A stretch of 64,000 bases of DNA from G963665495 sp963677785 (GTDB taxonomy: Bacteria; Desulfobacterota; Desulfovibrionia; Desulfovibrionales; Desulfovibrionaceae). The stretch is from NCBI GenBank assembly GCA_963677785.2, contig CAXXDH010000001.1:673326-737325 (forward strand). Reading direction: 5' to 3'. Positions within the stretch are counted from its first letter, which is position 1. Every line of letters begins with the position of its first letter. A program made the position numbers and the translations under genes. Of the stretch, positions 46,974 through 57,083 are shown piece after piece. The notes under the pieces were generated by a model. The model did not search any database and had not been told where the DNA came from. It worked only from the letters and a program-made list of their open reading frames with translations.

Positions 46974-47816
46974 ATGCCCTACACTATTCGTGAAAAAGAA
47001 AAACTGATTCCCGGACAGACCAGCAAACTGGTCATAGAGGCTCCGCAGATTGCGCGCAAGGCAAAACCCGGCAATTTTGTCATCCTGCGCCTGTCTGAAA
47101 CCGGCGAACGCATTCCCCTGACCATTGCCGATACCGACAAGGAGCAGGGGACCATCACCATTGTTTATCTTGTCATGGGCAAAACCACGGCCATGCTGGA
47201 GCAGATGGGCAAGGGCGACGCCATTCTCGACCTCTGCGGCCCGCTCGGACGCGCCACCGAAATTCATAAGGTCGGAACGGTGATCTGCCTTGGCGGCGGT
47301 ACGGGCATTGCGGCCATGCATCACATTGCCAAGGGCCACCACCTCATGGGCAACCATGTGGTGTCCATCATCGGCGCACGCAGCAAGGATCTGCTGCTGT
47401 TCTACAACGAGTTGAACCTGTTTTGCCCGGAAGTGCTGGTTTCCACGGATGACGGCAGTTTCGGACACAAGGGACTGGTTACCGAACTGCTGCAACAGCG
47501 CCTGGAAAACGATAAAAGCGTTGCGGAGGTCGTAGCGGTCGGGCCGGTGCCCATGATGGCGGCAGTGGCACGGACAACCGAACCTTTCGGCGTCAAGACC
47601 ACGGTGAGTTTGAATTCTCTGATGGTCGACGGCATCGGCATGTGCGGCGCCTGCCGCGTATCTGTTGGCGGCGAGGTCAAATTCGCTTGTGTGGACGGCC
47701 CCGAGTTTGACGGTCACAAAGTCGATTTTATGGAATTGCGACAGCGTCTTGCTTCGTTCAAATCCCAGGAAATTCTTTCCTACGAGGAGTACAAAAAAAG
47801 CCATGGCCTCGAGTAG
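46974..47816 (+). CDS. nfnA: NfnA subunit, NADH-dependent ferredoxin:NADP oxidoreductase
   Basis: 280 residues of the dihydroorotate dehydrogenase electron-transfer (PyrK-like) family. FAD site RIPLTIAD and the pyrophosphate loop GGGTGIAAM are visible, and a [2Fe-2S] cluster is bound by CGACRVSVGG and the later FACVDG near the end. With NfnB it forms the electron-bifurcating enzyme that couples NADH and reduced ferredoxin to NADP reduction. ATG 46974 follows AAGGAAG; an upstream extension to 46794 has no family match. It overlaps nfnB by 14 bp. Confidence 0.93.
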   Translation: MPYTIREKEKLIPGQTSKLVIEAPQIARKAKPGNFVILRLSETGERIPLTIADTDKEQGTITIVYLVMGKTTAMLEQMGKGDAILDLCGPLGRATEIHKVGTVICLGGGTGIAAMHHIAKGHHLMGNHVVSIIGARSKDLLLFYNELNLFCPEVLVSTDDGSFGHKGLVTELLQQRLENDKSVAEVVAVGPVPMMAAVARTTEPFGVKTTVSLNSLMVDGIGMCGACRVSVGGEVKFACVDGPEFDGHKVDFMELRQRLASFKSQEILSYEEYKKSHGLE

Positions 47817-49254
47817 CGATAAAAAACCCAAGAAAAAACTGGTGGTGCGCCCCCGGACAGCCATGCCCGAGCAGGCGCCTGAAGAGCGCGTCAAGAATTT
47901 TAATGAGGTTACTCTGGGCTATACGCGCGAAATGGCCATTGAGGAGGCCAAACGCTGCCTGCAGTGCAAACGCCCCACCTGTGTCAGCGGTTGCCCGGTG
48001 GAAGTCCCCATCAAAGATTTCATTGCCGAGCTGGCCAAGGGCGAGATAGAAAGCTCCTACCGGGTCATTAAGTCTACCAACAGCCTGCCCGCGGTGTGCG
48101 GCCGGGTTTGCCCGCAAGAAATACAGTGCGAAGGCAATTGCATACTCAAGGCCAAGGGCGAACCCATCTGTATCGGACGGCTCGAACGCTATGTGGCGGA
48201 CGAGTACCGTTCGCTTTCGGCCTGCGATCAGATTACAGGCAAAATGGAATGTCCGATGATTGATCCGGATCTGAAGGTCGCCTGCATCGGCGCAGGTCCA
48301 TCCAGTCTGACCGTGGCGGGCTATCTTTCCTCTCACGGCATCAAAGTGACCATGTTCGAGGCCCTGCATGAAGTGGGCGGCGTGCTGGTCTACGGCATTC
48401 CGGAATTCCGCTTGCCCAAGGAAATCGTCCGGCACGAGGTCCAGGCGCTCAAGGAACAGGAAGTGGACCTGATGACCAACTGGGTCGGCGGACGGACCAT
48501 AGATATCGATGAACTGTTCGAGCAGGGCTACAAGGCCGTCTTTGTCGGCGTAGGTGCAGGGTTGCCTCGTTTCCTGCGCGTGCCAGGTGAAAATCTCATT
48601 GGCGTTTTTTCCGCCAACGAATACCTTACCCGTGTAAATTTGGGCCGGGCGTACGCCTTCCCTGCCTACGACACCCCCGTACGGGATGCGAAAAACGTGG
48701 CCGTGTTCGGCGGCGGCAACGTGGCCATGGACGCCGCGCGTACGGCATTGCGTTTGGGAGCGGAGAAAGTGCGGATCGTCTATCGCCGGACCATGGAAGA
48801 AATGCCCGCCCGTGCGGAGGAAGTACACCACGCCATAGAAGAGGGCGTAATCATGGAGTGTCTCTACGGTCCGGTGGAATTTACCGGAGATGAAAACGGT
48901 TGTCTCCGGGGCATGCGCCTGCAGCGGATGGAATTGGGCGAACCCGATGATTCGGGCCGCTGCCGTCCGGTTTGCGTGGAGGGCGACCAGTGTGAGATGC
49001 CCTGCGATCTGGCCATCATAGCCGTGGGCACGGGCCCCAACAGGGTGCTGCTTGAAGCCACTCCGGATTTGAAGCTAAATAAACGCGGCTATATTGAAGT
49101 AGATCCCGAAACAGGCGAGTCTGTGTCCAAAGCCAGTGTTTTTGCCGGAGGGGATATCGTCACTGGTGCGGCCACGGTCATTTCCGCCATGGGGGCCGGC
49201 CGTCGCGCCGCCAAGGAAATTGCCAAACGCCTTCTTGGAGAAACGGTGGTCTGA
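47803..49254 (+). CDS. nfnB: NfnB subunit, glutamate-synthase-small-subunit-like flavoprotein
   Basis: 483 residues. The N-terminal domain holds two cysteine sets for [4Fe-4S] clusters: CLQCKRPTCVSGCP and CGRVCPQEIQCEGNC. The FAD fold is GAGPSSLTVAGYLS and the NADP fold FGGGNVAMDAARTALRLG, ending with AGGDIVTGAATVISAMGAGR. This is the large subunit of the bifurcating NADH:ferredoxin:NADP oxidoreductase. ATG 47803 lies inside the end of nfnA, with GAGGAG further upstream, so translation is coupled. The N-terminal lysine-rich tail is longer than usual. Together with zwf it points to attention to NADPH balance. Confidence 0.93.
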   Translation: MASSSDKKPKKKLVVRPRTAMPEQAPEERVKNFNEVTLGYTREMAIEEAKRCLQCKRPTCVSGCPVEVPIKDFIAELAKGEIESSYRVIKSTNSLPAVCGRVCPQEIQCEGNCILKAKGEPICIGRLERYVADEYRSLSACDQITGKMECPMIDPDLKVACIGAGPSSLTVAGYLSSHGIKVTMFEALHEVGGVLVYGIPEFRLPKEIVRHEVQALKEQEVDLMTNWVGGRTIDIDELFEQGYKAVFVGVGAGLPRFLRVPGENLIGVFSANEYLTRVNLGRAYAFPAYDTPVRDAKNVAVFGGGNVAMDAARTALRLGAEKVRIVYRRTMEEMPARAEEVHHAIEEGVIMECLYGPVEFTGDENGCLRGMRLQRMELGEPDDSGRCRPVCVEGDQCEMPCDLAIIAVGTGPNRVLLEATPDLKLNKRGYIEVDPETGESVSKASVFAGGDIVTGAATVISAMGAGRRAAKEIAKRLLGETVV

Positions 49255-49308
49255 TTAAAAAAATGTTCGTAATACGCTGACGTTGAATAGTTTTTTTGTT
49301 TGCTCGCA

Positions 49309-49343
49309 GGCCCTGAATTGTTGGTAATTCAGGGCCATTTTTT
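49309..49343 (+). terminator. rho-independent terminator of nfnAB
   Basis: An 11-bp perfect stem (GGCCCTGAATT / AATTCAGGGCC), 6-base loop, then ATTTTTTAT. It is 55 bp past the nfnB stop. Confidence 0.88.
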
Positions 49344-49449
49344 ATAGTAAAGAGGGTATAACTTTCCTGGACAAATAAATAAGATATGGTAAACTTAAAT
49401 TTCTTCGGTTTCTGCATAAATAGTACGTTGCAACGATGATAGTAAAACC

Positions 49450-51249
49450 ATGAAACGCTTCCCAAGAGCTTCTTCCTTTACGATTTCAGCGGTTGTTTTT
49501 TTATTGTCGGCACTGCTTCTATTGCTTGCCGCCAACAGAAGCAGTGCAACTGAAATAGATTTACATAATACTGTACGTATTGGGGTGTTGGCAAAAAGGG
49601 GGACTTCTCATTGTTTTGGACATTGGCAAAGTCTCATAACCTATCTGAATCATACTATTTCAGATAATAATTTTGTTGTTAAGCCACTAACTTTTGAAGA
49701 AATAAATTCTCGCGTTGCAAATGCTGAAATAGATTTTATTTTCGTCAATCCTGCAGTATACGTCGAGTTGGAACGTAAATATCATGCTACACGTATAGCG
49801 ACCATGTGTAATGCAGTAAAAAAGAAATGTTTGACTCTATATGGTAGTGTTATTCTTGTCAGGGCTGATAGCAGAATAAAAACTGTGCAGCAAATGAGGC
49901 ATACAAGGGTTGTTGCTGTAAGCCGAAAATCTTTGGGGGGGTGGTTGATTGCTTTGCAACAGCTGCTGCGTTTTTTTCGAGTCCCTGAGGATTTTCAAAG
50001 CCTGTATTTTTTGGGGACCCATGATGCCGTTGTCATGTCTGTTTTGCAGGGCAGGGCGGATGCGGGGATTGTGCGATCGGACAGCCTTGAGCGAATGCAG
50101 TTGGAAGAAAAAATTTCGCTCAAGGATTTCAGAGTGCTGGAGGCGTTTCCAGTAGGGTATGACAAAGGCGATTTTCCCTTTTTACTTAGCACGCCCTTGT
50201 TTCCAGAGTGGCCTCTGGCCAAATTGGAAAAGACTTCCGACGAACTGGCCAAAAAAGTGGTCGCAGCGCTGTTCGAGCAGCAAATCAAAATGAATCGGGA
50301 GGGAAGCGATCTGGCTGTTCAATGGACCATCCCGCAGAACTACCAGTCCGTACATGACCTGTTGAAAGAATTGCGGGTCGGGCCGTATGCGAATTACGGT
50401 CTTGTTTCCATGCGGGAGGCCGCAAAACAGCATTGGCCCGCCTTTCTGGCTATTTTGATTTTCGGATTGTTGCTAGCTGGTTTTGCCGTTTATTCAGCCC
50501 GCCTGAATAGACGGCTCAAGCAGTCTCAATGGCAAGTGGAACAGGAGTTGCTCGCACGGCATGAAGAAGAAGCCAGAAGAAAAACTGTGGAAAACATGGT
50601 GCGTCATGAATTCCGTTCTCCCGTCATTTCCATACACGACGCATTGACTCTGCTTGAAGATGTCGCTTGTCTGGATTCGGTCCAGGAGGAAGTTTTGCAG
50701 TTGGCGAAAGAGTCCTCGGAGCGCGCGCTGAAGACCATTGAATTGCAACGCGAATTCAATATGATTGAGGATGGGACTTTTGTGGTTCCGGAAACAACCG
50801 TGGATCTGCCTGAATTGGTCCGGGAGGTGTTTGATGAATATACGGAGCAGGCGCGTTCCCGGAATAGTAGCTGGGATGTTATGTTTTCTGCCGGGGAAGA
50901 ACCAGTAACAACCAGAGGCAACAGACAACTATACGCGGTGCTATTATCCAACCTGTTGCGCAACGCGTTGGAGGCAGGCCCGCAGGGGGCGACGATCCGG
51001 GTTGTTGTTGAGAACGGAACACAGCCTGTCATACTGATCAGCAATCCTGCAGTGGTCCCGGAAGAAATTCGGGACAATTTTTTCGGGAGGTTCGTTACTG
51101 CCGGTAAAACCAATGGAACCGGTCTGGGCACCTACCTTGTCAAACTTATTGCCGAAGGACACGGCGGGAGTGTGGAAATGCGTACCAGTGAGGAAGAAGG
51201 AACGGAAATCCGGGTGGTTTTCCCTGGTCCGGGGAATGTTGCCAGGTAG
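49450..51249 (+). CDS. sensor histidine kinase with PhnD-like periplasmic domain
   Basis: 599 residues. Signal-anchor helix (10-30), a PhnD/TtrS-like phosphate/phosphonate-type binding domain (about 40-325, with IGVLAKRG, LTFEEINSRVANAEIDFIFV, and VVAVSRKSLGGW), and a second helix (about 335-355). The kinase part has HEFRSP with His386, an N box NLLRNALEAGP and the G box GTGLGTYLVKLIAEGHGG. It has the plan of tetrathionate-type sensors (TtrS), but no response regulator or reductase is adjacent, so it is an orphan here. The N-terminal third is AT-rich compared with the kinase half, which suggests a domain acquired separately. Confidence 0.85.
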   Translation: MKRFPRASSFTISAVVFLLSALLLLLAANRSSATEIDLHNTVRIGVLAKRGTSHCFGHWQSLITYLNHTISDNNFVVKPLTFEEINSRVANAEIDFIFVNPAVYVELERKYHATRIATMCNAVKKKCLTLYGSVILVRADSRIKTVQQMRHTRVVAVSRKSLGGWLIALQQLLRFFRVPEDFQSLYFLGTHDAVVMSVLQGRADAGIVRSDSLERMQLEEKISLKDFRVLEAFPVGYDKGDFPFLLSTPLFPEWPLAKLEKTSDELAKKVVAALFEQQIKMNREGSDLAVQWTIPQNYQSVHDLLKELRVGPYANYGLVSMREAAKQHWPAFLAILIFGLLLAGFAVYSARLNRRLKQSQWQVEQELLARHEEEARRKTVENMVRHEFRSPVISIHDALTLLEDVACLDSVQEEVLQLAKESSERALKTIELQREFNMIEDGTFVVPETTVDLPELVREVFDEYTEQARSRNSSWDVMFSAGEEPVTTRGNRQLYAVLLSNLLRNALEAGPQGATIRVVVENGTQPVILISNPAVVPEEIRDNFFGRFVTAGKTNGTGLGTYLVKLIAEGHGGSVEMRTSEEEGTEIRVVFPGPGNVAR

Positions 51250-51256
51250 AGGGGCG

Positions 51257-51832
51257 CTACACAAGCCCGAGATCATGCATTTTCAAATAGAGTTCGCGGC
51301 TGACCCAGGCGTCGGTGGCTGCGTAGTCGATTTGCCGTTTGGTCAAAGGCCGGGCCTCCCAGTTGGAACATTGGGCGGACTTTGAGATCCTGTAGCCCAA
51401 CAGCGAGGCGGTCAGATTACGCAATCCGCTCCGCTCGAATCCTTTTTCCAACGCCGTTGTCCCCAGATCGATAAAGCCTGCTTCCGTAAAATCGGTCAGA
51501 CGCTGCAATTCGAGAATATCGTCATGCACTGCAACTCCGGCTTTGACTATTTCCGGTGTTTCCAGAAGATGCAGTAAGCCGTTGTTCAAGCCAACGGAAT
51601 GCAAACGGAATAAAAATGTTTGTTTGGATCCGGCCAACTGGAGCAAGGCAGGGAGGTTGCTTTGTCCCTTTTTGAATGTCGGCCGGGTTTCCGTATCGAA
51701 ACCCAAAACGGATTCCTTGCGCAGAGTGGTTACGGCAAAGTTCAATTCTTCATGCGTTTCAACGAGACGAATGGGACCGGTAAAACGTCGGAGGGGCAGG
51801 GCGTTTATTTCATCTTTACTGAGCGTATTCAT
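51257..51832 (-). CDS. DEDDy 3'-5' exonuclease, RNase D/WRN-like
   Basis: 191 residues forming one exonuclease domain. The four acidic motifs are FDTETRP (Exo I), VAVHDDILEL (Exo II) and YAATDAW (Exo III with tyrosine). Such stand-alone proteins trim RNA or DNA 3' ends. I prefer ATG 51832, since NTLSKDEINALPLRR is the usual beginning, though an upstream ATG at 51856 is possible. It is convergent with the sensor kinase (7-base gap). Confidence 0.85.
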   Translation of the reverse strand: MNTLSKDEINALPLRRFTGPIRLVETHEELNFAVTTLRKESVLGFDTETRPTFKKGQSNLPALLQLAGSKQTFLFRLHSVGLNNGLLHLLETPEIVKAGVAVHDDILELQRLTDFTEAGFIDLGTTALEKGFERSGLRNLTASLLGYRISKSAQCSNWEARPLTKRQIDYAATDAWVSRELYLKMHDLGLV

Positions 51833-52059
51833 AACCTTGAGCCGGACAAATTTCATTGCAACAAAGCAGATGTATGAAAAAAGTCCGGAGATACGATACT
51901 AAAGAATCTGATCGTATACGTCTGAGCTTTTATCAATACCGTATATTATTATTATATTACCATGCGACTGGCCCGTCAGGCAAGGAGGAATATGGCAGGA
52001 ATTTTTCAGGAAAAGAAAAAAATCCCCCATGCGCCTGGAATCGGAAGAATGATCGATTT

Positions 52060-52731
52060 TCAACCAACTGTTTTATAACAAAGGACGTTTTCGACGTAGC
52101 TTTTGATTTGTTCTTCTGTTGTGGAGGGAGATTGTTCAAAAAGGAATCGGATTCCGGCCTCGGATGACTCGTTGTCGGTTTTGACTGTAACGATTTCGCT
52201 GGTCACCAGCAGATCCTGGGAATTGTTTCCCAAGCTGAACCGAAGCTGCAACACTGTTTCCGGCTGCAGGAGCTGCGTATGAGCAAGAGAAAGGTGTTCT
52301 ATGGAAATTCTGCATCCGTCTGAACTCAGATCAAGAACCACGCCCCGGACGATTTGGTCGTTGATTTCCGCTTCGCATTCGATGAAGGTCTCAATCCTTT
52401 CGCTTTTGCGCAGGTTGAGCGTTTCAAGTGAATTGGGATACGATATAAACAACATTGGCGCAGGACGGAGCGTATGGCCAAGAACTGTGGAACGAAAGCC
52501 GTAAATTTTTCCTGAAATCAGAAAACGTAAAATCAGGTTGCAACGAGAGATGAGCTTTTCACGCAGCCCTGGAATTCCGGGCATTTGTAGGATCAAATAA
52601 TCTCCTGGCTTCATGCCCAGGTAACGGCACCTGAAACGAGGATCGCCGTTGCTCAGCTGGGCCTGAAGAACCAGTCCGATAGGAATTTGTACGTCCCAGG
52701 CCAGAGTTCCGGAAGAGTGTGAACGAGTCAT
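52060..52731 (-). CDS. YcgR-like PilZ domain protein
   Basis: 223 residues. The N-terminal half (about 10-100) is a YcgR-type PilZN-like beta barrel (RYLGMKPGDYLILQMPG). The C-terminal half is PilZ with RKSERIETFIECEAEI (RxxxR) and DLSSDGCRIS (DxSxxG). Such two-domain proteins bind c-di-GMP and often brake the flagellar motor. The start at ATG 52731 has no strong ribosome site. No flagellar genes are near. Confidence 0.82.
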   Translation of the reverse strand: MTRSHSSGTLAWDVQIPIGLVLQAQLSNGDPRFRCRYLGMKPGDYLILQMPGIPGLREKLISRCNLILRFLISGKIYGFRSTVLGHTLRPAPMLFISYPNSLETLNLRKSERIETFIECEAEINDQIVRGVVLDLSSDGCRISIEHLSLAHTQLLQPETVLQLRFSLGNNSQDLLVTSEIVTVKTDNESSEAGIRFLFEQSPSTTEEQIKSYVENVLCYKTVG

Positions 52732-52974
52732 ACGCAAAGTCTCAGACCAGGAGTTGCTGGTTGTGTTGTCTGTGTTCGGGGGAGTGGCAGCGATGTATGC
52801 GCCCTTCCGTATTACCTAACACGTGAATTTCAGTTCGGCAACGCAGTAGCAGTTCGTATTTCGTCGGCAGCGAGTGGGAGTCTAAAGCCACGGACAGTAC
52901 GGCCGAAAAGAAAGAAGAGAATTCCTGGCTGGCTGCAATACGTGCGGTCGGTTGAACAACGTAGCAAGAAGGGC

Positions 52975-53478
52975 ATGGACGTGAGCTACTCAGTTCGTAC
53001 TATTTTACTGCTGGTTTTGATTGTGTTGCTTGTTGCCGCTTGCAGCAGCACCCCCAAGGAACCTTTGTTTCCGACACGTGAGCAGCTTTATGCTCGGGAG
53101 TTGGATTCGCTTAGGGAAGTAGCCGAGCTGGAAGCGATGAACGTCGGCGAGACCATTGCGATGAATGACTATCTGGATACGGTGCCCATTTTTGTTTCAC
53201 TCCCTGATCAGACGAATTTTTCTCAATATTATCGACAGTTTCTTATTACAGCTCTGGTGAAGGAAGGCTACAAGGTGTCTGAAACACAGGAAGAGCTGCT
53301 GGTGCTTTCCTTTACTCTGAAAGATCGCATATTGCTGACCACGCAGCTGAGCTTCGATAATAAATACCTTATGCGAGATTCGCTGGTTTATTTTGCCGGA
53401 CCGCCTACGTTGAGCAAAGAAGCGGCAGATGCCGTCTGGCAGCAATACACCAGGCGCAAGCCCGCTTATATCCGTTAA
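52975..53478 (+). CDS. lipoprotein of unknown function
   Basis: 167 residues with a lipoprotein signal: hydrophobic stretch TILLLVLIVLLVAAC with the lipobox cysteine at about residue 23. The mature part starts SSTPKEPLFPTREQLYAREL and contains a helix-rich segment followed by beta strands; I know no family for it. Serine after the cysteine suggests outer-membrane sorting. ATG 52975 has AAGAAGGG in front. Confidence 0.7.
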   Translation: MDVSYSVRTILLLVLIVLLVAACSSTPKEPLFPTREQLYARELDSLREVAELEAMNVGETIAMNDYLDTVPIFVSLPDQTNFSQYYRQFLITALVKEGYKVSETQEELLVLSFTLKDRILLTTQLSFDNKYLMRDSLVYFAGPPTLSKEAADAVWQQYTRRKPAYIR

Positions 53479-53528
53479 GCCCCCGGACCTGAGCCGAGCT
53501 GATTGGAAAAATGCCTTCCAAAAGTGGC

Positions 53529-54509
53529 TCAATGCATCAATTGCAGCACTCCCCGTAAAACCGGTAGCGTGATGAGCAGTGCCCCCGTGCCTATGGCCCA
53601 GCACGCGTTTGCCAGGTCCAGGTCCAGATCATAGAGCGAAGGCGGTACGAGCGCCAGGAAGGCCGGCGGCATGCTCGAGCAGATAAGGATGACTCGTAAA
53701 GGCAGTCCGTCCAGAATCTCTCCCAAGCCGAGCAGGTAGGCGGCGCCTGTGATCACCACTGGGATGCAGACAGATTTGATGCAGAAAACACAGATGCCCT
53801 CGCGGAGGTATTTGGTGATTCGTGAAAATTGCATGGCAAGTCCGATGGACATCAGCAAGCAAAGAATACCGGCAGGGACCATTATGGCCGTAAGCGTAGC
53901 GCACCAGGCGGGACGAGGCACGCCGGACAGATTCAATGCCGTCCCCAGCACAATGGCTGCTAGGATACAAAGAATAAATGGATCTGTGAGAACTTTACGC
54001 AGACGAGCGGAGTAGCTCACGTATTCTCCTTTGTCCGAACCAAAAGATTTGGCCGTGGAAAAGCCGATGGTGAAGTAATACATCTCTTCAAACAGCTTAT
54101 ACACCGGGACAAGGGCAAAACCCGCTTCTCCAAGAAAAACATAGCAGATCAGACCGCCGATGGCGCCGATATTGGTAAACGAACCACAGCAATAGAGAGC
54201 ACCTGTTTGTTGTCTGGTCAGCCTCAGCAGACGTGCGCAACCATAAGCCAGAGCCCCGCCGAGAACCAGTGCCGATAAACATAAAAGAGGCATCACCGAC
54301 AACCGGATATCAGGCAGTTTTACGGTCCACAAAGCCAGAAAAAACGCCCCGGCCAGAAACCCGAGAATACCGATTTTCTGCAACAGGATTCGGAGTTTGA
54401 AGAGTCCGATGGGCAGGGGGACATACTTTTTTTCATGCAGTATTTTCAACGTATATCCGGATGCGAGACCAATAATCAGGATGGAGAAGGTGAAAATGAG
54501 CTGTTTCAT
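53529..54509 (-). CDS. AEC family permease (auxin efflux carrier-like)
   Basis: 326 residues with about ten transmembrane helices in two bundles and a loop between (about 165-185). Conserved family pieces are CGSFTNIGAIGG in the first bundle and PRPAWCATLTAIMVPAGILCL and LICSSMPPAFLALVPP in the second. AEC proteins carry organic anions such as malate or amino-acid-like compounds; the cargo is unknown. The region upstream of its start codon borders the insertion-sequence nest. Confidence 0.85.
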   Translation of the reverse strand: MKQLIFTFSILIIGLASGYTLKILHEKKYVPLPIGLFKLRILLQKIGILGFLAGAFFLALWTVKLPDIRLSVMPLLCLSALVLGGALAYGCARLLRLTRQQTGALYCCGSFTNIGAIGGLICYVFLGEAGFALVPVYKLFEEMYYFTIGFSTAKSFGSDKGEYVSYSARLRKVLTDPFILCILAAIVLGTALNLSGVPRPAWCATLTAIMVPAGILCLLMSIGLAMQFSRITKYLREGICVFCIKSVCIPVVITGAAYLLGLGEILDGLPLRVILICSSMPPAFLALVPPSLYDLDLDLANACWAIGTGALLITLPVLRGVLQLMH

Positions 54510-54690
54510 GAAAATGGGAAGGGTTGGTATTTATGAAATAGGGGTGTTTTTTATAAAAAAGTGGGCCTTTTTTTCCCGAAAAGCAACAGATATCGCAAAC
54601 GAAAAATCGCTTCCGGTTAAAAAATGTGGTCCTTCCGGGTTTGCCGTGGGTAGCGTCATAATGTAGGCGATTTCCAGGAGGAGACCGCCG

Positions 54691-55881
54691 ATGAGGGATG
54701 TTGATCTTTACGGGCAGATTTTGGGCGTCAAGAGCCCCTGGTTTGTGGATAAAGTTGATTTAAAAACGTCTGAAGGCCGTGTGGATATTTGGCTCGACCA
54801 TAAGAGCAAGGTGCCCTGGACTTGCCCGGAATGCGGCAAGGAGCTGACTTGCCGGGATCATGCGGAAGAAAGGATTTGGCGGCATCTGGATACGTGCCAG
54901 TTCAAAACTTTCATCCATGCAAGAATCCCTCGAGTGGCTTGCCCCGAGCATGGCGTCAAGCAGGTCAATGTCTTTTGGGCTGAACCTGGTTCGCGTTTTA
55001 CTCTGCTCATGGAAAGGCTGGTCATTGATGTTCTGACAGAATGCTCGACCATTGAAGGAGCTCGCAAGTTGATGCGAATCTCGTGGGATCAGGCTTGGGG
55101 GGTTATGGAAAGAGCTGTCCGGCGAGGTATGGCACGAAAGGAACAGCGTAAAATCAGCTACATCGGGGTCGATGAGAAGGCTTTCCGAAAAGGACATAGC
55201 TATATGACCGTCGTCTGCGACCTGCTGCGCGGTACGGTCGAGCATGTTGCCGAGGACCGCAAAAAGACAAGCCTTGAAGAATACTACAAAAAGCTGAATG
55301 ACGAACAGCTCAAGGCAATCAAGGCTGTATCAATGGATATGTGGCCGGCATACTTTCTGGCCACCAAGGAAAACGTACCCGGTGCTGCAGATAAAATCGT
55401 ATTCGACCGTTTCCACATCATGCAGCATGTAGGGGAAGCCGTGGATAAAGTACGCCGCCAGGAACATAAGGCGCTGATGGCTGAAGCAAACGAAATTTTG
55501 AAAGGCAGCAGATACTTGTGGTTATACGCTGAGGAGAACCTCTCGGACTCCCAACGACCGCGCCTGGAGGAACTCAAGGAATCGAATCTGAAGACGGGCA
55601 AAGCCTGGGCCATGAAAGAGAGTCTTCGCGGACTGTGGGACTATCTGTCTGTTGGGTGGGCCAAGCGTTTTCTGAAGAAATGGTGTTCTTGGGCCAAACG
55701 CTCGAAGCTCGAGCCTATGGGCAAAGTGGCGAACATGCTCATGGATCACATGGACAACATCGTGACCTTTTGTCGGCATCGCGTGACAAACGCTGTTGCG
55801 GAGGGGCTGAACAGCAAGATCATGTCCATCAAACGCCGAGCTTGTGGCTACAGCAATAAGGAGCATTTCAAAACAGCGATT
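54691..55881 (+). pseudogene. ISL3-family transposase, 5' part
   Basis: About 397 codons remain. The zinc-ribbon N-terminus (CPECGKEL), a helix-turn-helix region, and the DDE core are visible, with GVDEKAFRKGHSY and DMWPAYF among the catalytic segments, then the late NAVAEGLNSKIMSIKRRACG motif. The frame reaches GYSNKEHFKTAI and is then cut by the IS3 insertion; the apparent frame runs on into the IS3 element until 55929. The expected end YFFCGG is found at 57141. Confidence 0.88.
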
Positions 55882-55923
55882 TGGAGTTCCCCCGATTCTG
55901 TGGACGATTTTCGGCTTTGGGCC

Positions 55924-56772
55924 TCATGAAGCGAGCCCGTACTCTTTTTCATAAGCCAAGGGCGACATGTAGTCGAGAGCAGAATGTCGCCGATGCGTGT
56001 TGTACCAGCCTTCAATAAAAGCAAATATTGCCAGTTTCGCCTCCTGCCTTGAACGGAAGCTGTTTTGCCAGAGCAACTCGCATTCCAGGGATGCGAAGAA
56101 GCTTTCGCACATGGCGTTGTCAAAACAATCCCCAACAGAGCCCATGGATTGCCGAATACCCAATGCTTGGCAACGATCTCCGAATCGACACGACGTATAC
56201 TGCGATCCTTGATCCGAGTGGTGGATTACGTCGTGTGCATGGCGTTGCTTCATGGCCATTTCCAGTGCATTGAGCACGAGGTCGGTCTTCATTTGACTGG
56301 CCATCGCCCATCCCACGATACGACGACTGAATACATCAAGGACGACGGCGAGAAACAAAAAGCCCTCCCAGGTAGGGACATAGGTAATGTCTGCCACCCA
56401 GAGTTGATCCGGAGCTGAGGCCGTGAATTTCCGGTTGACCAAATCAGGGGCTGGACGAATTCGATCCCGCCGAATAGTAGTGCGAATCCAACGCCGTCTG
56501 CATGCTCCGCGCACACCCTCAGCCCGCATTAAACGAGCTACACGTTTTTGGCTTACGGTGAACCCTAGCTCCAGCAATTCGAAATGAATTCGAGGAGCGC
56601 CGTAAGTTTTCCGCGATGTTCGGTGAATTTCGAGAATTCTCGCCGTCAAAATTGCATCTTCAATTGCCCGGCGGCAAAGCGGCCGTTTTGTCCACGAATA
56701 GTAGCCGCTGGGGGAGACGCCCAGAACCCGGCAAAGCGTGGACACGGTATACTTGGCCCGATTCGCCATCAC
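55924..56772 (-). CDS. IS3-family transposase OrfB (DDE)
   Basis: 282 residues. The DDE catalytic residues lie in WVADITYVPT, HHSDQGSQYTS and DNAMCESFFASLE. A HTH_21-like N-terminal part (YGAPRIHFELLELGF) precedes them. Its start overlaps the end of orfA by 4 bp (ATGA), so a fused protein by frameshifting or coupled translation is likely. The frame is intact. Confidence 0.92.
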   Translation of the reverse strand: MMANRAKYTVSTLCRVLGVSPSGYYSWTKRPLCRRAIEDAILTARILEIHRTSRKTYGAPRIHFELLELGFTVSQKRVARLMRAEGVRGACRRRWIRTTIRRDRIRPAPDLVNRKFTASAPDQLWVADITYVPTWEGFLFLAVVLDVFSRRIVGWAMASQMKTDLVLNALEMAMKQRHAHDVIHHSDQGSQYTSCRFGDRCQALGIRQSMGSVGDCFDNAMCESFFASLECELLWQNSFRSRQEAKLAIFAFIEGWYNTHRRHSALDYMSPLAYEKEYGLAS

Positions 56773-57083
56773 GAACTCGAACGCTTCCGCGTAGTCGAGT
56801 CGGCCTCCTTGGCGAACCAGGCCGCTGCTTTTGACAATATCTCCCGTTCCTCTCGAAGTCGTTTGTTTTCGCGGCGTAATCTGTTCAGTTCTTCACGTTC
56901 CGAAGTTGTGAGCCCGTCCTGACGTCGACCGCTGTCAAGGTCTGCTTGGCGGACCCAATTGCGAATCGTTTGCCCAGAGGGCTCGAACTCCTTCGCGAGT
57001 TCATCAGGGCTGCGGCCTGAGCGAACAAGCTCAATCATCTGCCTCCGAAATTCTGCAGAATATGGCGGGTGTGTTGGTGGCAT
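56769..57083 (-). CDS. IS3-family transposase OrfA
   Basis: 104 residues: a helix-turn-helix (SPDELAKEFEPSGQTIRNWV) and a leucine-zipper-like segment (LRRENKRLREEREIL) near the end. It binds the terminal repeats. It starts 31 bp inside the right repeat with AAGGAGGAG before the ATG, and its stop overlaps the orfB start. Confidence 0.9.
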   Translation of the reverse strand: MPPTHPPYSAEFRRQMIELVRSGRSPDELAKEFEPSGQTIRNWVRQADLDSGRRQDGLTTSEREELNRLRRENKRLREEREILSKAAAWFAKEADSTTRKRSSS

